From assembly GCF_020103695.1 (NCBI RefSeq), contig NZ_JAHXBF010000010.1, forward strand, positions 310,001-374,000: 64,000 bases of DNA, read 5' to 3'. The translations under genes were made by a program, and so were the position numbers. Below, one piece after another: positions 1 to 7,765 of the stretch. This DNA comes from Hyalangium versicolor (GTDB lineage: Bacteria > Myxococcota > Myxococcia > Myxococcales > Myxococcaceae). The notes under the pieces were generated by a model. That model had not been told where the DNA came from and searched no databases. It saw nothing but the letters and a program-made list of their open reading frames with translations. Position 1 is the first letter of the stretch; each line of letters starts with the position of its first letter.

Positions 1-637
1 TGGTCCGGATGAGCAGGTCCACATACTCCATGAACTGGGAGTAGCTCTCGAACGTGGGCGGGATGCCGGTGCGCGGGAAGCGCTTGAAGATGAGCGTGCG
101 CTGCGACTGCTGGCCCGTGGCGCGCCCCAGCCAGAACGGCGACGAGGTGGAGAGCGCCAGCAGGTGCGGCAGGAAGTACCGGATCTGGTTGGCCAGGGCG
201 ATGGCCGTCTCGCGGTCCTTGATGCCCACGTGGACATGGAGCCCGAAGATCAGGTTGCCGCGCGCGATGTCCTGCAGGTCCTCCACGATGACGTGGTAGC
301 GCGGGTTGGGGGTGATCTCCTGGTTCTTCCAGTCGCTGAACGGGTGCGTGCCCGCGGCGACGATGTTCATCCCACCCTTCCGCGCCAGCCGGTCCAGCTC
401 GATCCGCATCTCGGTGAGCTCGTTGCGGACCTCGTGGATGCTCTTGCAGATACCCGTGCCGACCTCGACGACGGACTGGTGCATCTCCGCGCGAACCCGC
501 TCGCGGAGCACCGTCTTGCCGTCATCCATCATCTTGGAGATGTACGAGCGCAGCTCGTGCGTCTGCCCGTCGACGATCTGGAACTCTTCCTCGACACCCA
601 GCGTGAACTGCCCATCCAGCGGAGATGGCGCGCCCAT
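1..637 (-). CDS. Carboxylate-amine ligase, GCS2 (YbdK/glutamate-cysteine ligase type 2) family, partial
   Basis: About 212 N-terminal residues are visible; the gene runs off the left edge. The family joins an amine to a carboxylate, classically the gamma-carboxyl of glutamate, using ATP. Family hallmarks seen: LGVEEEFQIVD at residues 13-23, an EVGTG strand, AAGTHPF, and the GLHVHVGI metal-binding strand. The ATG at 637 lies 5 bases after the stop of the ATP-grasp gene, so it is the last visible gene of an amidoligase operon. The true substrate cannot be read from sequence; many YbdK-like proteins are not gamma-glutamylcysteine synthetases. The family call is firm, the substrate unknown. Confidence 0.88.
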   Translation of the reverse strand, partial: MGAPSPLDGQFTLGVEEEFQIVDGQTHELRSYISKMMDDGKTVLRERVRAEMHQSVVEVGTGICKSIHEVRNELTEMRIELDRLARKGGMNIVAAGTHPFSDWKNQEITPNPRYHVIVEDLQDIARGNLIFGLHVHVGIKDRETAIALANQIRYFLPHLLALSTSSPFWLGRATGQQSQRTLIFKRFPRTGIPPTFESYSQFMEYVDLLIRT

Positions 638-642
638 GTTCG

Positions 643-1650
643 TTACCTCGCCTTCGCGACGGCAGGAATCGCAGCAGCAGCAGTGGCCCGGGGGCTGGCC
701 GGAGTGGCCGCCTGTCGGGGTGCCTTCTTCTCCAGGTAGCGCTGCCACGCGTGGTTCGTGTCGTTCTTGCGGCCCTCACGCGCGGCGCTGATACACAGCT
801 CGGACATCTTCTCCAGGCACCACTCGTAGTTGTCCGGGAGGATGTGGTGCGGATACATGTCCGGCGCCGGGTTGGTGAAGTCGATCGCGTACGGAACGCC
901 GTCCTTGATCGCAAACTCCACCGAGTTCATGTCGTAGCCCAGCGCCCGGTTCAGCTCGCGCGCGTTGTCGATGATGCGGGCCTCGAGCGCGGCGGGCAGG
1001 AAGTTCTTGTCCGGCAGGTAGCTGCGAGTCTTCACGTCGTAGCGGATCATCCGCACGTGCTCGCGGCCGATGACCAGGCAGCGCACGTAGTCATCGAACT
1101 CGATGAACTGCTGCATCGTCAGCACCAGCTGGCCCGAGTCATTGTAGACGCGCATCAGCTCGTCCATGTTGTTGACGCGGTTGACGTTGCGCCAGCCACC
1201 GCCGTCCGCTGGCTTGCAGATGGCCGGGAAGCCCACGTACCGGGCGATGGCCTGCCAGTCGAGCGGGTAGACGAGGTTGTTCAGCGAACGCTGCGGATCG
1301 ATGGCGGGGATGTACTCGCGCTGCGGGAGCATCACCGTCCGGGGAACGGTGACGCCGATGCGCGCGGCCAGCGAGAAGCCGAAGAACTTGTCATCCGCCG
1401 AGAACCAGAACGGATCGTTGATGACGTAGGTGCCGGCCAGCATCGCCGCCTTGAGGTGGAACCGGTAGAACGGCACCTCGTGGCTGATACGGTCGACGAG
1501 CACGTCATACTTCGCGGTGAAGTTCTCCGGGGTGGCGTCGATCTTCGCCAGCTCCGCTTCGAAGCCGGGGACCTTGTTGATGCGCTCGATGAGCGCCATC
1601 GGGAAATGGTCCCACTCCATCCCTGCAATGATTCCAATCTTCTTGTTCAC
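643..1650 (-). CDS. ATP-grasp amidoligase-like protein
   Basis: 335 residues with GTG start. An ATP-grasp fold is indicated by a RimK-like nucleotide-binding stretch, GFPAICKPADGGGWRNV (conserved Lys plus Gly-rich loop), MQQFIEFDDYVRCLVIG, and the Mg-binding strand AIDFTNPAPDMYP. Such enzymes activate a carboxylate as acyl-phosphate and ligate it to an amine or thiol. The GTG start overlaps the TGA of the upstream amidotransferase gene (GTGA at 1647-1650), which implies translational coupling. A GCS2-type ligase follows after 5 bases. An Ala/Pro/Lys-rich tail of about 30 residues looks disordered. Substrate unknown; a short peptide or amino-acid ligation is the likeliest chemistry. Confidence 0.83.
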   Translation of the reverse strand: MNKKIGIIAGMEWDHFPMALIERINKVPGFEAELAKIDATPENFTAKYDVLVDRISHEVPFYRFHLKAAMLAGTYVINDPFWFSADDKFFGFSLAARIGVTVPRTVMLPQREYIPAIDPQRSLNNLVYPLDWQAIARYVGFPAICKPADGGGWRNVNRVNNMDELMRVYNDSGQLVLTMQQFIEFDDYVRCLVIGREHVRMIRYDVKTRSYLPDKNFLPAALEARIIDNARELNRALGYDMNSVEFAIKDGVPYAIDFTNPAPDMYPHHILPDNYEWCLEKMSELCISAAREGRKNDTNHAWQRYLEKKAPRQAATPASPRATAAAAIPAVAKAR

Positions 1651-2597
1651 GTATTGCTCTCCGCTGAAACCGCGGTTTCCGTAGGACGTCCGAAGGCATC
1701 CAGGCCCACGGCCGCGTCGTATGTCGGCATGTCCACCGGCGCCCAGTCACGATCCAGTGCCAGCGCGTTGAAGCTCCGAGCCATCCACCCCGGCAGCAGC
1801 AGCGCATAGGTGCGTGCCAGCCGCGTCGGATCGTCGATGGTCTTGCACATGCGGCGGTAGATGAGTTCGCCGTAGGTCTCGATGACGGCCTTGGCCTGCT
1901 CCGGGCGCTCGAGCCAGTTGAGCACCCCGGGCCGGTCCGCCTCGGGGTGGAAGATGGTGCCCTCGACACCCGAGGAGAAGCGGAAGGCCATCAGCCCTCG
2001 GCCCTTGCTGTGCCCATCACGGCTCTCGCGAGCCAGGAGCGTTCCGCCCAGCTCCTTCAGCCGCTTCTCGTCCACATCCACCGCCTGCCAGCTGCGGTGC
2101 TCCCAGACGAAGAGCCGGTCTCCGAACGGGGCGAACATGGGAGAGGCCAGGCCCTCCTCTGTCGGGTAGACGGGCATGATGCCGAACTTGCGCTCGCGCG
2201 GGATCATCGCCGCGAGGCCGAAGTGCATCACGGCGATCTCGAACGAGTAGCAGACGGCGAAGAGCGAGGCCGCGGAGCTGCCGTGCTGCAACTGCCCGTC
2301 GACGATCTTGTCGAAGAAGGTGCGGAGCTTGGGCGCCCAGCTCTCCTTGAAGCCGTCCACCGGCGCGTCAGGGCCCCCGGTGCTCAGGTAGAGATCGCAA
2401 TCCGGGGGCGGGGCCTCTCCGAGGTTGCGCGGCTGCACGTGCGCGGTGGTGACGGTGAGCCCCGGGTTACGGGCTCGAGCGCGCTCGGCGAAGGCGGCGA
2501 TGATCGACCGGAACGAGCGGATGGCCTGGTTGGGCACCCCGTTGTTCATGTCGATCAGGCCAATACGGAGGGTCCGGGAACGGCCTGCAGGAGTCAT
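1647..2597 (-). CDS. Class I glutamine amidotransferase-like protein (GATase1)
   Basis: 316 residues. The class I amidotransferase triad is readable: nucleophile Cys116 in SLFAVCYSFEIAV, His217 and Glu219 in GTIFHPEAD, and the oxyanion loop STGGPD near residue 74. The family releases ammonia from glutamine or hydrolyses gamma-glutamyl amides. About 80 extra C-terminal residues follow the core and match no family I recognise. It is coupled to the downstream ATP-grasp gene by a 4-base overlap and lies 62 bases after the subtilase gene. In this context it could feed ammonia to a ligase or trim a gamma-glutamyl group. Catalytic class is firm; partner and substrate are inference. Confidence 0.83.
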   Translation of the reverse strand: MTPAGRSRTLRIGLIDMNNGVPNQAIRSFRSIIAAFAERARARNPGLTVTTAHVQPRNLGEAPPPDCDLYLSTGGPDAPVDGFKESWAPKLRTFFDKIVDGQLQHGSSAASLFAVCYSFEIAVMHFGLAAMIPRERKFGIMPVYPTEEGLASPMFAPFGDRLFVWEHRSWQAVDVDEKRLKELGGTLLARESRDGHSKGRGLMAFRFSSGVEGTIFHPEADRPGVLNWLERPEQAKAVIETYGELIYRRMCKTIDDPTRLARTYALLLPGWMARSFNALALDRDWAPVDMPTYDAAVGLDAFGRPTETAVSAESNT

Positions 2598-2616
2598 GTG
2601 ACTCCCGTCCTACCTG

Positions 2617-2636
2617 TTTTCACTCCGCAGTGAAAA
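2617..2636. promoter_or_regulatory. Perfect 8-bp inverted repeat between subtilase and amidotransferase genes
   Basis: TTTTCACT and AGTGAAAA flank a CCGC loop. The element lies 19 bases upstream of the amidotransferase start on the minus strand, close to the ribosome-binding region. It could be an operator, an attenuator or an RNA-processing hairpin. No function can be assigned from sequence alone. Confidence 0.45.
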
Positions 2637-2640
2637 GGGG

Positions 2641-2660
2641 GGGAGGCCTCAAACCCTCCC
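2641..2660 (-). terminator. Possible terminator hairpin after the subtilase gene
   Basis: On the minus strand GGGAGG and CCTCCC form a 6-bp GC stem directly at the subtilase stop codon, followed by a run of C and then TTTT. It could attenuate read-through from the subtilase into the amidotransferase gene. The U-tract is short, so efficiency is doubtful. Confidence 0.35.
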
Positions 2661-3889
2661 TACCTGCGCCGTTCGGCCTCGGAGATGGCCGCGGCCGGCT
2701 GCACCACACCCCACCCCTGCCGCTCCACCGCCACGCTCGGGAGACGTCTCGCCGTCGCAATGAGGATTCGTTTGACCTCCCACGGTGGCAGACGTGGATT
2801 GGCCTCGAGCATCTGCGCGACGATGCTGGTGACGATGGGAGCGGCGAAGGAGGTGCCGTCCACGTGCTTGTAAGCCCCTGAAACGACTTTCTGATCTCGC
2901 AGCTTGGAGCCGATCAGCTGTCGGATGAGGTAGGGCTCGTCGTTCTTCACCGCGTCGAGTTCACGGATGACGCCCGGGTGCTGGCCCACGACTTTGCTGA
3001 GCTCGGCGTCCGGTGTCGTATCCAGCAGGGTGAGCAGCTCCGCCTCCTGGGCGGTGGGAGTGTCCGGGAGGATGGGGGCGACGACCCAGATGGCCGGGGC
3101 CATGACCTCCGGCTTCTGCAGCCCATCGATCGTGGGACCGAAGCAGGACCAGTAGGTGCCCATGCGGCCCTGGCGCGGGTCGCCGCGATCATCCAGCCCC
3201 CCCACCGTGATGACCGCAGGGGTGCTGGCGGGAGAGATGACGCGGTTGTTGCCGTGCGCGGCGTTGCCCACGGCGCAGACGACGGTGATGCCAGCGCGGA
3301 CGGCATCCTCGGCGGCCTGGCAGATGGGATCCACCAGGTAGCTCGCCTCGTAGTCACCGCCGGCGGAGATGTTGAGCACGCGGATGCCGAGCTCTTCCTT
3401 GTGCGCGATGACCCAGCGGATGCCTCGGGCGATGTCGTCGTGCTTCACGCGGGACAGGTGCCCCACCTTGACGAGGACGAGGTCCATCTCGGGGGCCAGG
3501 GACTTGAACTTCCCCTCGGAGAGGAATCCGTTCCCGGCGGCCACGGTGGACGTCATCATCCCGTGCCACATGGAGTTGTCCGGCTTGCTGATGAGGTCCA
3601 GGCCCTCCTTGTCGTTCACCAGATCGTAGTAGCGGCGGATGCGGCAGCGCGGCTGCATGAGATCCGAGTGGGCGAAGAAGCCCGAGTCCAGGAACGCAGC
3701 GGTGACGCCTCGACCCTGGTAGTGCGGGTTGACCGCGAGCCGGCTGGCGATCGGGAGGATCTCGATCAGGGCGGGCTCTCCCTGGGGCCAGACGGTGTGG
3801 GGCTCCTGCTCGAGGAGGGGGCGCTCTCCGTAGACGACGCTGCCAGAGGGCTTGGACGGGGTGTCGGACTTGGACGAAGTGTCGGACAT
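2660..3889 (-). CDS. Intracellular subtilisin-like serine protease (peptidase S8)
   Basis: 409 residues from the ATG at 3889. The reading frame stays open further upstream, but that part runs into the divergent M17 gene and looks non-coding. The S8 triad is complete: Asp68 in AAFLDSGFF, His109 in MWHGMMTS, Ser347 in GTSFAAPIV, with oxyanion Asn in AVGNAAHGNN. There is no signal peptide and no clear propeptide, which suggests cytoplasmic action. Between the Asn and Ser blocks there is a 70-residue insertion (roughly 245-325). It opens a same-strand cluster with amidotransferase, ATP-grasp and GCS2 genes and is divergent from an M17 aminopeptidase (79 bases between starts), suggesting peptide processing. 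Confidence 0.88.
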   Translation of the reverse strand: MSDTSSKSDTPSKPSGSVVYGERPLLEQEPHTVWPQGEPALIEILPIASRLAVNPHYQGRGVTAAFLDSGFFAHSDLMQPRCRIRRYYDLVNDKEGLDLISKPDNSMWHGMMTSTVAAGNGFLSEGKFKSLAPEMDLVLVKVGHLSRVKHDDIARGIRWVIAHKEELGIRVLNISAGGDYEASYLVDPICQAAEDAVRAGITVVCAVGNAAHGNNRVISPASTPAVITVGGLDDRGDPRQGRMGTYWSCFGPTIDGLQKPEVMAPAIWVVAPILPDTPTAQEAELLTLLDTTPDAELSKVVGQHPGVIRELDAVKNDEPYLIRQLIGSKLRDQKVVSGAYKHVDGTSFAAPIVTSIVAQMLEANPRLPPWEVKRILIATARRLPSVAVERQGWGVVQPAAAISEAERRR

Positions 3890-3968
3890 GAGGGGTCGCG
3901 GAAGATACCGGTCGGGTTCCGGTGCTGCCCAGTGGTTTTCCAGGCCAGTTCCCGAAAGGACCTGTGGG

Positions 3969-5531
3969 ATGGTGCCACGCGTGAACACGAAATTCAGCAT
4001 CGAGGGCGTCGCGGACATCTCCGCGGCTGCGAAGGACACGGACGCGCTGGTGGTGGTGGCCCCCGCGCCCTTGAAGGCATCACTGGAGACGCTGGGGCTG
4101 CCGCAGGAGTGGAAGCGCGCGGTGGAAGCAGCGCTCAGCGTGGATCGGGCGCTGGCGGAGGGAAGTCCCGGGCCCACGCTGGTGGCCGCGCCTTCCGCAC
4201 CGGGAGGCCGGATCATCGTCTCGCCGACCGCTCCCATCACCTACGACACGGACGACTGCCGGGTACTCTCGGAGGCGAGCGCCGCCGCCATTGCACGGGC
4301 AGTACAAGCGGGTGCGTCCCATCCCCTACTCGCCGTGGGGGTGCCGAAGGAGCAGCGCTTCGCTCGCACCCTGGAGGTCTGTGCCCTGTCGTCCGCGGCC
4401 ACCGCGTGGGAGCCGCTGGAGGCTCGGGAGTCTCCCTCGCGCAAGGCGCCCCCCACGCAACTGCGCAAGCTCTCGGTGTTGAACCTGTCGAGCCAGGCGG
4501 CGGCCCGAGCCTCCGCGCTGGAGACGGGACGGGCGCTCTGCCGGGATCTGGTGACGGGAGGCCCCGAGCGGCTCACCCCGCTGCGCTTCGCCGCGTACTG
4601 CGAGGAGGCCTTCGGGGGTACGGGCGTGAAGGTCTCGGTGCAGAAGGACGTGTCCGGCTATCCGCTGCTGGCGGCGGTGGCTCGGGCGTCGATGGTGGTG
4701 GAGCACCACAGGCCTTGCGTGGTGACGCTGGAGTTGGTCCCGGAGGGGCCTGTCACTCGCACGGTGCTCTTCGCCGGCAAGGGCGTCACCTATGACATGG
4801 GCGGCGCGGACCTGAAGACGAACGGCGGCATGGCGGGCATGTCTCGCGACAAGGGGGGCGCCGCGACGGTGGCGGGGCTCATCCGGGCGCTCGCCGAGCT
4901 GAAGATCCCGGGGCTCCGGGTCATCGCGCAGCTGGGCATGGTGCGCAACAGCATCGGAGAGGAGTCGTTCGTCTCGGATGAGATCATCACGTCTCGCGCG
5001 GGCGTGCGCGTGCGCATTGGGAACACGGACGCGGAGGGACGCCTGGTGCTGGCGGATCTGCTCGCGGCGCTCAAGGAGGGCGCGGATCCGGCGACCTCGG
5101 TGCTCGTCTCGGTGGCGACACTGACCGGGCACGTCTACCGGGCCTTTGGGCCCTACGTGGGAGCCATCGAGAACGGGGCGGCGCGAGCGCAGGGCTTCAT
5201 CCGGACGCTGAGCGAGGCCGGAGAGCTGCTGGGCGAGCCGCTGGAGTCCACCGTGCCCCGGCGCGAGGACTACCTCTTCGTGGCGCCCAAGGCTCCGACC
5301 GAGGATGTGCTGTCGAGCAACCGGCTCGCGAGCGTGGACACGCCGCGCGGGCACCAGGGCCCGTTTGCCTTCATCGATGTCACGTCCGGGCTGCGGTCCT
5401 CGAAGCTGCCGTTCGTCCACCTGGACATCTCGGGAGTGGTGGTGACGCCCGCCGACTGGCAAGCGGGCAAGCCCACCGCGTCGCCCATCGCAGCCCTGGT
5501 CGAGGCGCTCGAAGTCCGTCAGCGCGGCTGA
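3969..5531 (+). CDS. Leucyl aminopeptidase family protein (peptidase M17)
   Basis: 520 residues. The ATG at 3969 has AAGGA 8 bases upstream; a GTG at 3981 is the alternative. Catalytic-domain motifs of the two-metal M17 family are intact: GKGVTYDMGGADLK, MSRDKGGAATVAG and NTDAEGRLVLADLL. These supply the Lys, Asp, Asp, Asp and Glu metal ligands, the catalytic Lys and the Arg of the bicarbonate site. The N-terminal half is the usual variable domain. It removes N-terminal amino acids from peptides in the cytoplasm. It shares a 79-base divergent intergenic region with the subtilase gene, so co-regulation is plausible. Length is typical of the family. Confidence 0.9.
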   Translation: MVPRVNTKFSIEGVADISAAAKDTDALVVVAPAPLKASLETLGLPQEWKRAVEAALSVDRALAEGSPGPTLVAAPSAPGGRIIVSPTAPITYDTDDCRVLSEASAAAIARAVQAGASHPLLAVGVPKEQRFARTLEVCALSSAATAWEPLEARESPSRKAPPTQLRKLSVLNLSSQAAARASALETGRALCRDLVTGGPERLTPLRFAAYCEEAFGGTGVKVSVQKDVSGYPLLAAVARASMVVEHHRPCVVTLELVPEGPVTRTVLFAGKGVTYDMGGADLKTNGGMAGMSRDKGGAATVAGLIRALAELKIPGLRVIAQLGMVRNSIGEESFVSDEIITSRAGVRVRIGNTDAEGRLVLADLLAALKEGADPATSVLVSVATLTGHVYRAFGPYVGAIENGAARAQGFIRTLSEAGELLGEPLESTVPRREDYLFVAPKAPTEDVLSSNRLASVDTPRGHQGPFAFIDVTSGLRSSKLPFVHLDISGVVVTPADWQAGKPTASPIAALVEALEVRQRG

Positions 5532-5561
5532 GCAGAGCGGCACGGGAGCCGGTGCACCGGC

Positions 5562-5987
5562 TCACTCGTACCAAGTGGGAACAATCTGCTGGATCGCGGG
5601 TTCCGCCGCGATCCGGCAGACCTTCTCCCAGGCCGCATCGGTCATGGCCTTCGTGTCATCGACGCAACTGCCGTTCGATCCAGTATCGAAGAAGTAGAGC
5701 GTCTCCCTCGAAGGGTCACAGCCCGCGCGTCCCCGTGATTCCCCCGTGCGCAGGGTCGGCACCAGCGCTCGGAGCCGGGCTGCCAGTTGCACATCCTCCT
5801 TCGGCACGCAGAACTCGAGCGAGCCATCGCTGAGGCACCCCGTGGCCTGGGTGACGCGGATCTTCTCGAGCGGACAGGCTCCGGATGCGGCCTCCTGGGC
5901 CGCGGGCTCCCCTCCCCTCGACGTCGAGGAAGAGGAGCACCCGCAGAGAGCACTGGAGACGAGCAGGCACGGCAGCATCCACCGCAT
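5562..5987 (-). CDS. Small Cys-containing lipoprotein, unknown function
   Basis: 141 residues from the ATG at 5987, which has GGAGG 7 bases upstream. A short hydrophobic signal ends in LCGCSSSS, a probable lipobox with Cys at the mature N-terminus. The mature part has six further cysteines in addition to a Ser/Gly-rich linker, consistent with disulphide bonding outside the cytoplasm. It starts 30 bases after the stop of the ATP-grasp gene on the same strand and may be its downstream partner. I recognise no domain. An open frame upstream of 5987 overlaps the ATP-grasp gene end and is not needed. Confidence 0.7.
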   Translation of the reverse strand: MRWMLPCLLVSSALCGCSSSSTSRGGEPAAQEAASGACPLEKIRVTQATGCLSDGSLEFCVPKEDVQLAARLRALVPTLRTGESRGRAGCDPSRETLYFFDTGSNGSCVDDTKAMTDAAWEKVCRIAAEPAIQQIVPTWYE

Positions 5988-6016
5988 CCGGGCACCTCCG
6001 CCTCGCGCTGAGCCCG

Positions 6017-7222
6017 TCAAGAGGTCGACTTGGCCGGCGCGGGGAGCGAGGCGTGGAACTCGCGCGAGATGCGCTCCAGGTAGTTCTTGAGCAGCTCCTC
6101 GACCCGCTCCTGCTTCGGCGAGCGCACGACGAACCCGATGTGGTTCTTCTTCTTGAGGCGGTCGACGATCTCCGGGTCCGAGAACGAGGAGGTATCCGGG
6201 TACTCATCTCGGGCGAGCGAGATGATGACGCCACCGAACTCCTCGCGAGACCTCGGAGCCTTGTAGGCGAAACCCTCGCCTTCGATTTCGAGCTTGGCCC
6301 ACTCGCTCCAGAGATTGACGCCGGTAGCGGCCTCGACCGTCTCGGAGATGTTCGCCCCCCCCACGCGAGCAGAGGTCTCGATGAAGTAGGGCTTGCCGTC
6401 ATCGCGGCCGATGATGAACTCGGTGTGCGAGGCGCCTCGGCGCAAACCGAAGCCCTTGAGCACCGCAGCGTTGGCCTTGATGAGCTCAGCGGCTTCCTTG
6501 GAGTCACGTCGCATCGTCCGCGTCACATAGATGCCGCCCTCGTGAGCGACCTCCAGCAGGGGCCGGCCGTAGCGCCCTACCTCCACGAACGCGATCTCAC
6601 CGTCCTGCGTGATCGAGTCCACGTGGTAGAGGTCGCCGGGGATCATCTGCTCCAGGACGTGGAACGACTGGCGGTCGCCCAGCCCGTGAATGGTGGCCCA
6701 GGCCTCGTCGGCGGACTGGAGCTTCTTGATGCCGACAGCGGAGGCCTCGGAGCGCGGCTTGATGAGCCACGGAGCGGGCACCTCCTCCAGGAACTTCGCC
6801 ACGTCCGGGTAATGGAACACGGGTGTGAAACGCGGGACGTTGATGCCCAGCTCGCGCGCCTTCACGCGCATGGCGAGCTTGTCCCGGAAGAAGCGTGCGG
6901 CCGTGTCGCCCATGCCGGGCAGGCGGAAGTGCTCGCGCAGGGCGGCGCCGACCTCCACGTCGAAGTCATCCAGGGCGACGATCCGGTCGATGCGCCGTTC
7001 CCGGAACAACCACGCCACACCATTGATGAGCGCCGCGCGGTCCTCGAACGAGGGGACGGAGTGGAACTCGTGGATGTACTGGCGGGCCCAGTCCTCATCC
7101 TTGAAGCGCTCCGAGGTGATGAGGATGACGTAGCAGCCCTCTTCATGGAGTCGCTGGAAGAAGCGATTGCCCTTGAAGAAGCTGGCGAGACACAGCACGT
7201 TCAGGCGGGGGGAGGGGCTCAT
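6017..7222 (-). CDS. ATP-grasp domain protein (carboxylate-amine ligase type)
   Basis: 401 residues from the ATG at 7222 with GAGG upstream; a TTG at 7237 is an alternative. Order of parts: an N-terminal Rossmann-like domain (LNVLCLASFFKGNRFF, FRERRIDRIVALDDFDVE), then ATP-grasp with LIKPRSEASAVGIKK (Lys and loop), EQMIPGDLYHVDS and the metal-binding strand YFIETSARVGGANIS. This is the layout of carbamoyl-phosphate-synthase-L-like ligases that join amino acids or small acids to amines. It is separate from, but 1.5 kb away from, the amidoligase cluster. Substrate unknown. A lipoprotein gene follows closely on the same strand. Confidence 0.82.
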   Translation of the reverse strand: MSPSPRLNVLCLASFFKGNRFFQRLHEEGCYVILITSERFKDEDWARQYIHEFHSVPSFEDRAALINGVAWLFRERRIDRIVALDDFDVEVGAALREHFRLPGMGDTAARFFRDKLAMRVKARELGINVPRFTPVFHYPDVAKFLEEVPAPWLIKPRSEASAVGIKKLQSADEAWATIHGLGDRQSFHVLEQMIPGDLYHVDSITQDGEIAFVEVGRYGRPLLEVAHEGGIYVTRTMRRDSKEAAELIKANAAVLKGFGLRRGASHTEFIIGRDDGKPYFIETSARVGGANISETVEAATGVNLWSEWAKLEIEGEGFAYKAPRSREEFGGVIISLARDEYPDTSSFSDPEIVDRLKKKNHIGFVVRSPKQERVEELLKNYLERISREFHASLPAPAKSTS

Positions 7223-7271
7223 GTCCCTCAACCTCAACCCGACTTCAGCCTGAGATCAACTGGAAGACCTG

Positions 7272-7661
7272 ATGAGAATCCTGCATACCATGCTGCGCGT
7301 GGGAGACCTGGAGCGCTCCCTTGACTTCTACACCCGCGTGCTCGGAATGAAGCTGCTGCGCCGCAAGGACTATCCGGACGGGAAGTTCACCCTGGCCTTC
7401 GTGGGCTACGGCCCCGAAGAGACCCACCCGGCGCTGGAGCTCACCTACAACTGGGGCACCTCGAAGTACGAACTCGGCAGCGCCTATGGCCATGTCGCGC
7501 TGGGCGTTCAGGACATCCACGCCACGTGCGAGTCCATCCGTCAGGCCGGAGGGAAGATCGTCCGCGAGCCCGGCCCCATGAAGCACGGCACCACCGTCAT
7601 CGCTTTCGTCGAGGACCCGGACGGCTACCGGGTGGAGCTCATCGAGCAGCGCGCCTCCTGA
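7272..7661 (+). CDS. gloA: Lactoylglutathione lyase (glyoxalase I)
   Basis: 129 residues, a full-length single-domain glyoxalase I. It isomerises the hemithioacetal of methylglyoxal and a thiol to S-lactoyl thiol in the cytoplasm. All four metal ligands fall exactly at the E. coli GloA numbers: His5, Glu56 (ALELTYNW), His74 (YGHVALGV) and Glu122 (YRVELIE). The short form without the insert of Zn-type human enzyme suggests the Ni/Co class. The gene is divergent from the ATP-grasp gene (49 bases between starts) and convergent with the Spy-like lipoprotein gene. Confidence 0.95.
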   Translation: MRILHTMLRVGDLERSLDFYTRVLGMKLLRRKDYPDGKFTLAFVGYGPEETHPALELTYNWGTSKYELGSAYGHVALGVQDIHATCESIRQAGGKIVREPGPMKHGTTVIAFVEDPDGYRVELIEQRAS

Positions 7662-7765
7662 ATGGAGCAGCCGCGCCCATCGGGATTGCCAGTTTTACTT
7701 GAATTACGAGAAGTAGACCCGCAGGCAGGAGACGACACGGGGCGCTCGCCACAGCGGGGGCGCCG

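Noticed and set aside
3890-4240. N-terminal extension of the subtilase to 4240
   Set aside because: It would overlap 270 bases of the M17 gene on the other strand, and codon pattern there follows M17.
2978-4795. 605-codon plus-strand frame over the subtilase and M17 genes
   Set aside because: Crosses two recognised genes in wrong frames and shows no domain.
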